DNA of 64,000 nucleotides. Origin: Thalassobellus sediminis. Lineage in GTDB: Bacteria; Bacteroidota; Bacteroidia; Flavobacteriales; Flavobacteriaceae. Below the pieces are notes generated by a model that saw only the letters and a list, made by a program, of their open reading frames with translations, was not told the origin of the DNA and did no database searches. The stretch is taken from NCBI RefSeq assembly GCF_044386045.1, contig NZ_JBISCD010000037.1, forward strand, positions 1-64,000, written 5' to 3'. Of the stretch, positions 25,722 through 34,985 are shown one piece after another. A program made the translations under genes and the position numbers. The number at the start of each line of letters is the position of its first letter. Position 1 is the stretch's first letter.

Positions 25722-26422
25722 ATTAAAGCAAAGGTAAAAGTTGAATACATTAAAATGTTTGAAAACAAATAAATCTGCTGTCTTAGCATAGTAAAATCCC
25801 AATCAATATATATATTTTTTAGACTATCATACACATAGTAAACATCATAAAATACAATAGGAGTAATAATTAACCACCAAATAAATATTCCAGTAGCAAT
25901 ATAGAAATTCATAGATTTATAAAATGTTAAAACTTTATCACTTTGTAAAATTTCTACAAAATAAAACATACAACACAAAATTATTATAACGGCACCGAAC
26001 ACAACGATACTTGTAAAGAATTTAACAAAAAAATCATCCCAATTAATAATAATACACCCTATTGAAAACACAAAAAAAACTAAACCACTAATAGAAATTA
26101 TTTTTTTGAAAGATTCTTTTTTTAATATTATATTAAAATAAAAAACAAAAAATAAAATAGCACCAATATCCCAATATAATGTACACCACCAATAATTTTT
26201 AGTAAACACAGTTCCTACTAAAAAACTTAAAAACATATCTGGTTGAACAAAGCTGTTATACTGATTTGCTAAATCGCAGATAGTTAAATAAACTAAAAAA
26301 TATATAAAATATTTAACAACAGTAAACTTATATTTTTTAAATAATAACAATCCTGTTATTGCTGCAATAGCTTCAAAAACATGTGTTAATAAACTATAAT
26401 TTTCTTTTAAGAATTCTTCCAC
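25697..26422 (-). CDS. Polytopic membrane protein (6-7 helices)
   Basis: The 241-residue product has six to seven membrane helices with short aromatic-rich loops (for example ITGLLLFKKY, FFVFYFNIIL, TSIVVFGAVIIILCC). No transporter or enzyme motif is visible. It overlaps the histidine kinase gene by 25 nt and follows the 171-residue gene by 6 nt, so all three make one unit. A role as the sensory part of the kinase is plausible because the kinase itself is nearly sensorless; this is inference. Confidence 0.7.
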   Translation of the reverse strand: MEEFLKENYSLLTHVFEAIAAITGLLLFKKYKFTVVKYFIYFLVYLTICDLANQYNSFVQPDMFLSFLVGTVFTKNYWWCTLYWDIGAILFFVFYFNIILKKESFKKIISISGLVFFVFSIGCIIINWDDFFVKFFTSIVVFGAVIIILCCMFYFVEILQSDKVLTFYKSMNFYIATGIFIWWLIITPIVFYDVYYVYDSLKNIYIDWDFTMLRQQIYLFSNILMYSTFTFALIWCKPQND

Positions 26423-26428
26423 ATTAAA

Positions 26429-26944
26429 TTAAGGGGCATAAGGTTTTGTTCCTCCATCTCCTCTATTTAAAGGTGGTGCAGGAATATCATCATCTGAAGG
26501 CGGTAAAACTATATTTATACTATTTGCCTTAGAAACCGATTTATTTCCTGTTGGAACAATAAACATTGTGTTTCTATTTTTTTTAGGGGGCTTAGCATTA
26601 TTATCATATTTACCTAAATATACCCGTATACCAGTCATATTATAACCTAATGTATCAGATTTTGCCTTTGCGTATGCCAAATATTCGTTAACATCTTTTA
26701 ATGACCACCATACAGAACGTGTTGCTTTTTTTGATCCTTCTACTTCTAAAGTAGAATCTATTTCTGTTGGGTTATTATTTGCCCAATTATTACTTAATTT
26801 AATAGCTTCTGCCACCGAAATTGTATCTTTTGGTATAACAATATTTGTTACCTCTCTATCCAATTCAATATCTCTTGGGCAAAAATAATAGGTAGCCAAT
26901 GCACCCAATATAATTCCCAAAATCATGTAACTTATTTTTTTCAT
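26429..26944 (-). CDS. Single-helix membrane protein with proline-rich tail
   Basis: The 171-residue product starts with one membrane helix (MKKISYMILGIILGALATYYFCP). A soluble part follows with no motif I recognise (VWWSLKDVNEYLAYAKAKSDTLGYNMTGIRVYLGKYD), and the tail is Pro-rich (LPPSDDDIPAPPLNRGDGG). It is first in the unit with the 6-7 helix protein and histidine kinase. It may be a periplasmic input protein for them. Function is unknown. Confidence 0.65.
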   Translation of the reverse strand: MKKISYMILGIILGALATYYFCPRDIELDREVTNIVIPKDTISVAEAIKLSNNWANNNPTEIDSTLEVEGSKKATRSVWWSLKDVNEYLAYAKAKSDTLGYNMTGIRVYLGKYDNNAKPPKKNRNTMFIVPTGNKSVSKANSINIVLPPSDDDIPAPPLNRGDGGTKPYAP

Positions 26945-27030
26945 ATTTACATTTAATTTTAGTTAAAAAAGTTTTTTAAAAGTAATAAAAAAGACTCAAC
27001 TCTGTGAGAGTTATTAAATGTTAAAATATT

Positions 27031-27657
27031 TTAAGTAGGAAAACCTAGCATACCACCCATACCAACAGTAAATAACCAACTACCATAAATAGCATGTTCG
27101 ACAGATACTAAAAGTGTTGATTTTGTTTTATTAAACGTAAATGCAAATAGCAAACCTCCTAAAAAAGTTAAAATTATCACCAAAGAGTTCTTAAAAAACA
27201 AATGTGCTAAAGAAAACACGATGGCATTTACAAAAATGAAAAGTGATATGTTTTTAAATAACAGGTTATAACGTTTAAAAAAGAACGTTCTATACAATAA
27301 CTCTTGTGGATACACCGAAAACAAGCTATATATAAAAATAAATTTACCCCACATAATAGGTTTATTAATAACAATTTCAAAAAGCACCTCTGCATGAGTT
27401 AACCAAACAAAAAACGTTGTTAAAACGGCAATTATTAAAAGTTTAATTAATGTTTCTTTCCAAAAGCGTTTCCAATTTAACTTAGGAGTTATTTTAATTT
27501 TTTGATTTTCAACTTTCAATAAAATATAAATGATGTAAAATAATCCCAAAATCCCAAGAGAGAGCTTTAAATACAAAGAATAAGGAAGTGAATAACTAAC
27601 TGGTATTAGTATATAAATGATAAAAAACTCGATACTTTTATAGGATATTGAATTCAT
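27031..27657 (-). CDS. CPBP-family intramembrane protease-like protein
   Basis: The 208-residue membrane protein has the CPBP (Rce1-like) motifs. Motif 1 reads PQELLYRTFFFKRY where the family usually has EExxxR, so the first Glu is Gln here. Motif 2 is FSLAHLFF, and a late His is in VEHAIYGSW. It may be a protease or an inactive relative. It starts 1 nt after the Lrp regulator stop and is clearly co-transcribed with it. Confidence 0.82.
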   Translation of the reverse strand: MNSISYKSIEFFIIYILIPVSYSLPYSLYLKLSLGILGLFYIIYILLKVENQKIKITPKLNWKRFWKETLIKLLIIAVLTTFFVWLTHAEVLFEIVINKPIMWGKFIFIYSLFSVYPQELLYRTFFFKRYNLLFKNISLFIFVNAIVFSLAHLFFKNSLVIILTFLGGLLFAFTFNKTKSTLLVSVEHAIYGSWLFTVGMGGMLGFPT

Positions 27658-27658
27658 T

Positions 27659-28117
27659 TTAAAAATTAATTGCTGTAGTGTGCTTTACTTCATTTATTAC
27701 AAACATACTATGTGTACTACCAATATGGTTAATTGATGTTAACTTATTTACCATAAACTCTCTAAAAGCTACCATATCTTTTACTAATACTTTTAGTAAG
27801 TAGTCGTAATCACCACTAATATGATAACACTCTAACACTTCATTTAAATTAGTGACTTCTTTTTCAAATTTTACAACATAATCTTGAGTGTGCTGAATAA
27901 GTTTAATATGACAAAAAGCAACAAACGATTTATCGACCTGCTGTTTATTAACCAATGCCACATATTTATTTATAAACCCTTCTTTTTCAAGCTTTTTTAT
28001 ACGTTCATAAACAGCAGTAACAGACAAATTTAACTTATTAGATAGCTCTTTATTTGTTTGCTTACTGTCCTTTTGCAAATATTCTAATAACTTTTTATCT
28101 ATAGCATCAAAAATCAT
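27659..28117 (-). CDS. Lrp/AsnC-family transcriptional regulator
   Basis: The 152-residue protein has an N-terminal HTH (DKKLLEYLQKDSKQTNKELSNKLNLSVTAVYERIKKLEKEGFI) and a C-terminal RAM ligand domain (VLECYHISGDYDYLLKVLVKDMVAFREF). It probably responds to an amino acid. It is divergent from a methionine gamma-lyase-like gene, which makes that gene a likely target, and is followed in the same unit by the CPBP protein. Confidence 0.93.
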   Translation of the reverse strand: MIFDAIDKKLLEYLQKDSKQTNKELSNKLNLSVTAVYERIKKLEKEGFINKYVALVNKQQVDKSFVAFCHIKLIQHTQDYVVKFEKEVTNLNEVLECYHISGDYDYLLKVLVKDMVAFREFMVNKLTSINHIGSTHSMFVINEVKHTTAINF

Positions 28118-28174
28118 AATGGAAAATTTTTCATTAAAACATATTCAAGACTTAAAACTACAATAAAATAATCT

Positions 28175-28189
28175 ATAATTATCAATTAT
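28175..28189. promoter_or_regulatory. Possible Lrp-type operator in the divergent spacer
   Basis: ATAATT-ATC-AATTAT has perfect 6-bp arms around a 3-nt centre. It lies in the 158-nt spacer between the Lrp gene and the PLP enzyme gene. AT-rich palindromes occur by chance in this genome, so support is modest. Confidence 0.35.
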
Positions 28190-28275
28190 CATAGTTTTAT
28201 ATATCAAAAAATTACCAATCTATTGTTTTTAATTCTAAATATAATCAATTTTGTTTAAATACTAAAACTTACATT

Positions 28276-29475
28276 ATGGCATTTAAACCCGCAAACAATA
28301 TACAAGACTTACAATATTTTGGAGAATTCGGAGGAGTAAACCCATCTATATCAGATTCTTCAACATATACCTTCCTCTCAGCAAAAACTATGTTTGACAC
28401 CTTTGAAGGCAATGCAGATGGTTGTTATTTATACTCACGCCACTCCTCGCCTTCTAATTTATATTTAGGTGAAGCTTTAGCGGCTATGGAAGGTACAGAA
28501 ACTGCCAATGTATCTGCTTCAGGAATGGGAGCCATCACCCCTGTTTTACTACAACTTTGTAATACTGGCGATCATATTATATCTAGTAGAACCATTTACG
28601 GAGGCACTTATGCTTTTTTAAAAAACTTTACACCTCGTTTTAATATTGAAACCACTTTTGTTGATATTACTAATTTACAAAAAGTTGAAGCTGCTATTAC
28701 ACAAAACACAAAAGTATTGTATTGCGAATCGGTTAGCAATCCACTATTAGAAGTGGCAGATATAAAAGGTTTATCTGAAATTGCTAAAAAACACAACTTA
28801 AAATTAGTCGTAGATAATACATTTTCTCCGTTATCAATTTCTCCTGCTATTTTAGGAGCAGATGTTGTAATTCACAGTTTAACAAAATTTATAAATGGCT
28901 CTAGCGATACTGTTGGAGGTGTTGTTTGTGGTACGCAAGACTTCATAAACGATTTACGAAATGTAAATACCGGAGCTTCTATGCTATTAGGCTCTACAAT
29001 GGATAGTTTAAGAGCTTCCTCAGTTTTAAAAAACTTAAGAACACTTCATATAAGAATGCAACAGCATAGTAAAAACGCCATGTATTTAGCAGAAAAATTT
29101 GAGTCTGATGGTTTAAAAACCGTATACCCTGGATTACAATCGCACCCGTCTCATAACTTATTTAAAAATATGATGAATGAAAAATATGGATTTGGAGGTA
29201 TGCTAACTATTGATGTGTGGTCTTTAGAAAAAGCAAATAAACTCATGGAACTCATGCAAAACAAAAACCTAGGTTACTTAGCGGTTAGCTTAGGATTTTA
29301 TAAAACGCTATTTAGCGCTCCCGGTACTTCAACATCTTCTGAAATTCCAGAAGACGGACAACAAGCTATGGGACTAAGCAATGGACTAATTAGATTTTCT
29401 ATTGGTTTAGATGACGATATTGAGCGCACTTACCTAACTATGAGGCAATGTATGGTTACTGTTGGTGTATTATAA
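28276..29475 (+). CDS. Cys/Met metabolism PLP enzyme, methionine gamma-lyase-like
   Basis: The 399-residue enzyme has the gamma-family signatures: YLYSRHSSPSNLYLGEALAAMEG near the start, TIYGGTYAFL with Y108 over the PLP ring, VVDNTFSPLSISP, and the PLP lysine K204 in IHSLTKFINGSSD. It could release methanethiol and ammonia from methionine or act on homocysteine or cystathionine; the sequence does not settle which. It is divergent from an Lrp-type regulator that probably controls it. Confidence 0.88.
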   Translation: MAFKPANNIQDLQYFGEFGGVNPSISDSSTYTFLSAKTMFDTFEGNADGCYLYSRHSSPSNLYLGEALAAMEGTETANVSASGMGAITPVLLQLCNTGDHIISSRTIYGGTYAFLKNFTPRFNIETTFVDITNLQKVEAAITQNTKVLYCESVSNPLLEVADIKGLSEIAKKHNLKLVVDNTFSPLSISPAILGADVVIHSLTKFINGSSDTVGGVVCGTQDFINDLRNVNTGASMLLGSTMDSLRASSVLKNLRTLHIRMQQHSKNAMYLAEKFESDGLKTVYPGLQSHPSHNLFKNMMNEKYGFGGMLTIDVWSLEKANKLMELMQNKNLGYLAVSLGFYKTLFSAPGTSTSSEIPEDGQQAMGLSNGLIRFSIGLDDDIERTYLTMRQCMVTVGVL

Positions 29476-29546
29476 TTTAAACAACATTGTTTATGTATTT
29501 TTCTTACATTACTTTATTATATTAGCTGCATATAAAAACTTATAAA

Positions 29547-30281
29547 ATGAAAAAAACATTAACTTTTTTAATGCTAGCATTTGTTCTAATAAGCAATGCT
29601 CAAGAATCTACCTTATTAAGATTAAACTACAACAAAGGCGATAAATACAAAATGTCTATAGAAGTATCTCAAAAAATGGGAGCTGCAGGAATTATGGACA
29701 TGAAGATGATCATGGAAATGGATATTATCAATGTTAAAGATGATACGTATGATAGTAAAATAAAATTCACCAAGATAGCCATGAATTCGAATGCTGGAGG
29801 GCAAGAAATAAATTTTGATTCTGATATGAAAGATGAAGAATTAGACGATATGGGAAAAATGATGAAAACACAAATGGCTCCTATGCTAAGTGCAATTATT
29901 TCAGCTAAAGGAAATAATTTAGGGGAAGTTACAGAAATGAAAGTAGAGCCTAATGTTCCTGGATTAAATGACATTGGTAACCAATTAAGCAATGTTACTT
30001 ATCCTAAAGAAGCTATAAAAGTAGGAAGTACTTGGGAAATGGAGAAAGAATCTAAAGGTATGAAAATGAAATTTGTATATACTGTAAAATCAATTTCTGA
30101 AAATGAAATTATTTTAGATATTTCTGGTTCTATTTTAGGATTGGCTGAAGGAGACATTACAGGAGACATGAATATTGACAAAAAAACAGGGGTTCCAATG
30201 GAATCAAATATAGCTATGAAGATGAGTGTACAAGGTCAAACAATAGATAGTAACATTAGTTTATTATCTGAAAAAATATAA
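29547..30281 (+). CDS. Exported DUF6263-family protein
   Basis: The 244-residue product has a signal peptide (MKKTLTFLMLAFVLISNAQ). A repetitive, Met- and Lys-rich beta fold follows (LRLNYNKGDKYKMSIEVSQKM ... STWEMEKESKGMKMKFVYTVKSI ... ISLLSEKI) that matches DUF6263. It is probably periplasmic. Function is unknown. It follows the PLP enzyme by 71 nt and precedes a long palindrome. Confidence 0.75.
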   Translation: MKKTLTFLMLAFVLISNAQESTLLRLNYNKGDKYKMSIEVSQKMGAAGIMDMKMIMEMDIINVKDDTYDSKIKFTKIAMNSNAGGQEINFDSDMKDEELDDMGKMMKTQMAPMLSAIISAKGNNLGEVTEMKVEPNVPGLNDIGNQLSNVTYPKEAIKVGSTWEMEKESKGMKMKFVYTVKSISENEIILDISGSILGLAEGDITGDMNIDKKTGVPMESNIAMKMSVQGQTIDSNISLLSEKI

Positions 30282-30305
30282 AGTAAAAAACCTATTATTA
30301 TTTTT

Positions 30306-30350
30306 GTAATTAATGCTTGATGATTTATAATATCGTCAAGCATTAATTAC
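30306..30350. terminator. Long palindrome after the DUF6263 gene
   Basis: GTAATTAATGCTTGA (30306-30320) and its exact inverse (30336-30350) form a 15-bp stem around a 15-nt loop whose edges also pair partly. No T-run follows on either strand, so it is not a textbook terminator. It lies between convergent genes. Confidence 0.5.
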
Positions 30351-30384
30351 ATAAAGAAACACTCTTTTGCAAAATGATGCGTCT

Positions 30385-31406
30385 TTAATTCCCTTTAATA
30401 CGTAGCCACATAGAAGCCATAATAGCTCCCAAACTATCAAATTTAGGTTCAAAAGGTTTCATATTGAGTCTATTTTCATCTTTATAAAGCAATAAACTAA
30501 ACACAGATGTATTTGGAGTATTTTCATCTAAAATAGGATATCTTAAATCATTGTATTGATATTGATTATCACCAATTTTATAAACGCTGTAATATTGATT
30601 ACTAAACCATGCTAAATTCTTAATATCATTAAATTTTGAAGGTTTTAAATCGCGCTTTTTAGGAATAGCTTTAAAGTTTAAAAACCTGTTTTTTGTATCA
30701 AACAACGAATAATTAGCAACAAAATAAGAGGTATCGGTTTCAGCGATACCATACCAAAGTATATTATTTAAAATAGCTGGTTGTGTAGTAAATCGTATGG
30801 CATTTACATCGCTATCTTTTAAAGATTTTATAAAAACTGAATCGATATATAATTTATTTCCTAAAGTAAAAATCATATATATAGAACTTATACCAATTCC
30901 AAACTTTAACCATAATTGTCTTTTAACAGTTGTTCTTTTAAAAAACATTAAAACAATCATACATATTAAAAAAGGCAACGTATATAGTGGGTCTGCAACC
31001 GCTATATTATTAAATGCCACACGATAATTACTAAAAGGCGCAAATAACTGTGTGCCATAAGGCGTAAAACAATCTAATATGGGATGCGTAAAAAGTGACC
31101 AAAAGAATAATAAACCCAATCTTTTTGTGTTGTAGTATGCAATCGTTTACCAGAATTGTAGAGCTTATAAACAAGCCATCCTAATAGAAAAGCTGCTAAA
31201 ACAGAAAATAAAATGGAGTGCATAAACCCTCTATGAAATAACATCGCGTCAATTTCATTACCATGCAACCAACCACCAACCAAAACATCTAAATCTGGTA
31301 TTGTACCACCAATAGCTCCAAATAACAAGGCTTTATTCCCTGCCTTTTTTCCAAGTACTGCCTCACCACAGGCAGCTCCTAATACAATTTGAGTTAATGA
31401 ATCCAT
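30385..31406 (-). pseudogene. Frameshifted YdjM-like membrane-bound metal-dependent hydrolase
   Basis: The N-terminal frame from ATG 31406 encodes MDSLTQIVLGAACGEAVLG ... PDLDVLVGG ... FHRGFMHS, the typical start of the YdjM family with its His/Asp ligands. Near 31110-31120 the frame fails (after TTQKDWVY). The rest continues in a second frame as LLFFWSLFTHPILDCFTPYGTQLFAPFS and runs to 30385 with several membrane helices. One missing base in a short T-run would restore a single protein of about 340 residues. It is either a recent frameshift or a sequencing error. Confidence 0.82.
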
Positions 31407-31507
31407 TATATAATTTAAAAATAACATGCAAATGTAACCAACTCATATGATTTGCATACATTCTACTAAAATCGTAACATTACATTTAAAATTTAAAACT
31501 CTTAATA

Positions 31508-32992
31508 ATGGATAGCCAAGAAATAAAGCCAAGAGGACCACAAGATGAACATATAGTTGAAAATAAAGAACTTAATATATGGGAAGCTTTAATTCCTGTT
31601 ATCGCATTGGTAATCATGCTATTTTTTAATGTTAAGTATGTTTTTGGAGATGATGCTCTTAGTGGCAGTAATCAATTTATAATGCTTATAGGAGCTGCTA
31701 TAGCAGTAATTGTTGGTATGCTTAATAAAGTATCTTTTGCTCAAATGATGGAGGAAATTGCTGAAAACATTAAATCTACAATTGGAGCTATACTAATAAT
31801 ATTATTTGTTGGGGCTTTGGCAGGAACATGGTTAATAAGTGGTATTATTCCAACAATAGTATATTATGGCTTACAAATATTAAGTCCTAGTATATTTTTA
31901 CCCGCTTGTGTTATAATTTGTGCGCTCATATCAATTGCAACAGGTAGTTCTTGGGCAACATCAGCAACGGTAGGTATTGCTTTAGTTGGTATTGGAAATG
32001 CTTTAGGTATAGATTCAGGTATGACAGCTGGAGCAGTTATTTCTGGAGCATACTTTGGAGATAAAATGTCGCCATTAAGTGATACTACAAACCTAGCACC
32101 TGCAATGGCTGGTGGTGAATTATTTTCTCATATAAAATATATGACGTACACCACTATTCCAACTATTGTTTTAACACTTATTATATTTATAATAATAAGC
32201 TTATCAATTGATGTTTCTGGAACAACTGATACATCTGGAATGATTACAGCTATTGAAGAATCTATAAATATCACTCCATGGGTGTTTCTTGTCCCATGTG
32301 CAGTTATATTTATGATTATAAAAAAGACGCCTCCTTTAATTGCATTATTCATTGGAGCTCTATTAGGTGGTATTTTCGCTATTATTTTTCAACCAGATAT
32401 AGTAAAACAAGTTGCTGGATCTGAAGAACTTAATTTTATTTCTGCATACAAAGGTATAATGACTTCTATAACTGTAGATTCTTCAATTAGTACTAGTAGC
32501 GAACAACTTAATGAATTATTCTCTTCTGGAGGAATGGCTGGAATGCTAGGTACTATATGGTTAGTTATTTGTGCTATGGTATTTGGAGGTGTCATGGATG
32601 CTATTGGAGCTTTATCAAGAATAAGCAAATCTGTTTTAAGTCTATTTGACAGTATATTTGGATTATTTGCTAGCACTGTGATTAGTTGCGTAGGATTAAA
32701 TGCTATAGCTTCAGATCAATATTTAGCAATCGTTATACCTGGAAGAATGTATAAAAAAGCATTTGAAGATAAAGGATTAGCTCCCGAAAATTTAAGCAGA
32801 ACCTTAGAAGATTCAGGTACTGTTACATCTGTATTAGTACCTTGGAATACTTGCGGAGCTTACCAAAGTGGCGTTCTTGGTGTAGACACCTTCTCATATG
32901 CAGGTTATGCGTTCTTTAATTGGCTAAGTCCTTTCACCACACTTTTATTTGCTGCGTTTTCAATTAAAATAAAACAACTCACCAGTAAATAA
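31508..32992 (+). CDS. NhaC-family Na+/H+ antiporter
   Basis: The 494-residue protein has about eleven to twelve membrane helices. Conserved family segments are GTWLISGIIPTIVYYGLQ, ATGSSWATSATVGIAL, SGAYFGDKMSPLSDTTNLAPA and a late LSRTLEDSGTVTSVLVPWNTCGAYQSGVLGV. It would exchange sodium for protons across the inner membrane, sometimes with organic anions in relatives. It has no operon partner. Confidence 0.92.
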   Translation: MDSQEIKPRGPQDEHIVENKELNIWEALIPVIALVIMLFFNVKYVFGDDALSGSNQFIMLIGAAIAVIVGMLNKVSFAQMMEEIAENIKSTIGAILIILFVGALAGTWLISGIIPTIVYYGLQILSPSIFLPACVIICALISIATGSSWATSATVGIALVGIGNALGIDSGMTAGAVISGAYFGDKMSPLSDTTNLAPAMAGGELFSHIKYMTYTTIPTIVLTLIIFIIISLSIDVSGTTDTSGMITAIEESINITPWVFLVPCAVIFMIIKKTPPLIALFIGALLGGIFAIIFQPDIVKQVAGSEELNFISAYKGIMTSITVDSSISTSSEQLNELFSSGGMAGMLGTIWLVICAMVFGGVMDAIGALSRISKSVLSLFDSIFGLFASTVISCVGLNAIASDQYLAIVIPGRMYKKAFEDKGLAPENLSRTLEDSGTVTSVLVPWNTCGAYQSGVLGVDTFSYAGYAFFNWLSPFTTLLFAAFSIKIKQLTSK

Positions 32993-33087
32993 GATAAATT
33001 TATGACAACTTAAAAACATCATAAATTAAACTTATAGCTAAATAAAAAATTAAAATTTTATTTTCATCAATATTTTAGCTTGTGTCT

Positions 33088-33095
33088 TATCTTTG
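33088..33095 (+). promoter_or_regulatory. Candidate -7 element of the peroxiredoxin operon
   Basis: TATCTTTG fits TAnnTTTG and lies 38 nt before the ATG. The -33 position carries no TTG. Confidence 0.45.
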
Positions 33096-33133
33096 TATTA
33101 TCGAAAATTAATAATAATTAAATATAAAAACAC

Positions 33134-33772
33134 ATGGCATTAGTAGGAAAAAAATTCCCAAATTTAAACGTTGACGCAATGAACGAAATGGGCGATACTT
33201 TTAAAGTAAACGTTCTTGAAGAAGCAGTTAACAAGAAGAAGAAAGTAGTTTTATTTTGGTACCCAAAAGATTTCACATTTGTATGTCCAACAGAATTACA
33301 TGCATTTCAAGCAGCATTACCAGAATTTGAAAAACGTAACACTATTGTAATTGGAGCATCTTGCGACACACCTGAAGTTCATTTTGCATGGTTAAGTGCT
33401 GCAAAAGATAATGGAGGAATTGAAGGTGTAACATACCCTATTTTAGCAGACAGTAATAGAAACTTATCTAGTATTTTAGGTATTCTTGATATTACAAACG
33501 AAACGTTTGATGAAGAAACAGGAACCGTTCAAGTTGAAGGTGATAATGTAACTTACAGAGCAACTTATATTATTGATGAAGATGGTGTTGTACAACACGA
33601 AAGTATTAACAATATGCCATTAGGTAGAAATGTTGGTGAATATATTCGTTTAGTAGACGCTTTAACACATGTACAGGAAAAAGGAGAAGTTTGTCCTGCA
33701 AACTGGGAAGAAGGAAAAGATGCTATGGCTCCTAATGCTAAAGGAACTGCAGAATATTTAGCTTCACACTAA
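33134..33772 (+). CDS. 2-Cys peroxiredoxin (AhpC/Prx type)
   Basis: The 212-residue enzyme has peroxidatic C51 in FVCPTELHAF and resolving C187 in GEVCPANW. It reduces hydrogen peroxide and organic peroxides with a thioredoxin-type donor. The thioredoxin-like gene 11 nt downstream is the natural partner, and no AhpF is present. Expression is probably strong, but no OxyR site is recognisable. Confidence 0.95.
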   Translation: MALVGKKFPNLNVDAMNEMGDTFKVNVLEEAVNKKKKVVLFWYPKDFTFVCPTELHAFQAALPEFEKRNTIVIGASCDTPEVHFAWLSAAKDNGGIEGVTYPILADSNRNLSSILGILDITNETFDEETGTVQVEGDNVTYRATYIIDEDGVVQHESINNMPLGRNVGEYIRLVDALTHVQEKGEVCPANWEEGKDAMAPNAKGTAEYLASH

Positions 33773-33783
33773 ATTATAAAGTT

Positions 33784-34095
33784 ATGCAAGAATTAGCACA
33801 AGACAATTTACAAGAAATTGTAAACAGTAACGATATAGTAGTTGTACAATACGCTGCAACTTGGTGTGGAAATTGTAGAATTATGAAGCCTAAATTTAAA
33901 AAATTAGCTTCAGAAAACGACAATGCAGTTTTTGTAATTGCTGATGCTGAAAAATTCCCTGAATCAAGAAAACTAGCAAACGTTGACAATTTACCAACAT
34001 TTGCCACATTTAAAAATGGTGCATTTGTAAACCAAGTTCAAACCAATAAGTTTGATGTTTTAAAAGAATTAGTAGATGAAATTACCAGTAATTAA
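33784..34095 (+). CDS. Thioredoxin-like protein with WCGNC active site
   Basis: The 103-residue protein is a single thioredoxin fold. The redox pair is C28 and C31 in TWCGNCRIM, so Asn replaces the usual Pro and should change the redox potential. It retains the cis-Pro segment (DNLPTFATFKNG). It lies 11 nt after the peroxiredoxin gene and probably regenerates it. Its 3' end overlaps the DUF6952 gene by 20 nt. Confidence 0.9.
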   Translation: MQELAQDNLQEIVNSNDIVVVQYAATWCGNCRIMKPKFKKLASENDNAVFVIADAEKFPESRKLANVDNLPTFATFKNGAFVNQVQTNKFDVLKELVDEITSN

Positions 34096-34333
34096 ACACT
34101 TAACTCAGTTTATAGAAGATAATGACGAAGATTTCGTTATAGAAACTATTGAAACTCTAGAAGCTTTAACCGAAGTTCCTTCTTTAAAAGATGAAGAATT
34201 AGACGTTATAGGAGAATTAATCTCTAATATGTATGGCGCTATTGAAGTTAACAAAATGGTTAAAGATGGTACTACTAAAAAAGATGCTTTAAACGGTTTT
34301 ATGAAACGTGTTTTAGGTTCTATTGATTCGTAA
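34076..34333 (+). CDS. DUF6952-family small protein
   Basis: The 85-residue protein is acidic and helical (FIEDNDEDFVIETIETLEALTEVPSLKDEELDVIGELISNMYGAIEV). The family accompanies this peroxiredoxin-thioredoxin pair in Flavobacteriia. Its function is unknown. The 20-nt overlap with the thioredoxin gene implies coupled translation, and a terminator follows it at once. Confidence 0.8.
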   Translation: MKLPVIKHLTQFIEDNDEDFVIETIETLEALTEVPSLKDEELDVIGELISNMYGAIEVNKMVKDGTTKKDALNGFMKRVLGSIDS

Positions 34334-34355
34334 ACTTTATTTAAAATAAAATTAC

Positions 34356-34393
34356 AAACGCTTTATCTGATAAAAAAGATAAAGCGTTTTTTT
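34356..34393 (+). terminator. Terminator of the peroxiredoxin operon
   Basis: A 13-bp stem (AAACGCTTTATCT / AGATAAAGCGTTT) is followed by a run of T residues, 22 nt after the DUF6952 stop. Confidence 0.9.
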
Positions 34394-34471
34394 GTTAAAC
34401 AATTTTTACAAAAACACCGTTTGAAAGATTAAATATTCATATTTTTAAATTCTAAAATTAAAAACAAAAAA

Positions 34472-34975
34472 ATGGCAACAGTTACACTAAAAGGAGGTCC
34501 AATTGAAACCTCTGGCGAATTACCAAAAATAGGATCAAAAGCACCTAACTTTACATTAACAGCAACAGATTTATCTTCTAAAAGTTTAAATGATTTTGCT
34601 GGAAGCAAAGTTGTATTAAATATTTTCCCAAGTATAGATACTGGTACTTGCGCACAATCTGTTAGACAATTTAACAAAGAAGCAAGCGAATTAGAAAACA
34701 CTAAAGTACTTTGCATTTCTCACGATTTACCATTTGCTCAAGCTCGTTTTTGTGGTGCCGAAGGCTTAGATAATGTTATTAATCTTTCTGACTATAAAGA
34801 TGGTAGTTTTGGTAAAGATTATGGCTTAAACTTCATCACTGGACCATTAGAAGCTTTACACTCACGTTGTGTAGTTGTTTTAGATGAAAACGGTACCGTT
34901 TTGTATACAGAACAAGTTCCTGAAATAGTAGACGAACCAAATTACAAAGCTGCATTAGAAGCTTTATATTCATAA
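34472..34975 (+). CDS. tpx: Thiol peroxidase
   Basis: The 167-residue enzyme matches Tpx end to end: peroxidatic C60 in SIDTGTCAQSVRQFN, resolving C94 in ARFCGAEGL and GLLxxxARCVVVLD-like LHSRCVVVLDENG. It breaks down lipid and other peroxides using thioredoxin. It comes right after the peroxiredoxin operon and 10 nt before dagK, with which it is probably co-transcribed. Confidence 0.95.
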   Translation: MATVTLKGGPIETSGELPKIGSKAPNFTLTATDLSSKSLNDFAGSKVVLNIFPSIDTGTCAQSVRQFNKEASELENTKVLCISHDLPFAQARFCGAEGLDNVINLSDYKDGSFGKDYGLNFITGPLEALHSRCVVVLDENGTVLYTEQVPEIVDEPNYKAALEALYS

Positions 34976-34985
34976 TATATTATAG

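Noticed and set aside
28118..28275. SAM riboswitch before the methionine-type PLP enzyme
   Set aside because: The leader is short and AT-rich with no conserved riboswitch core.
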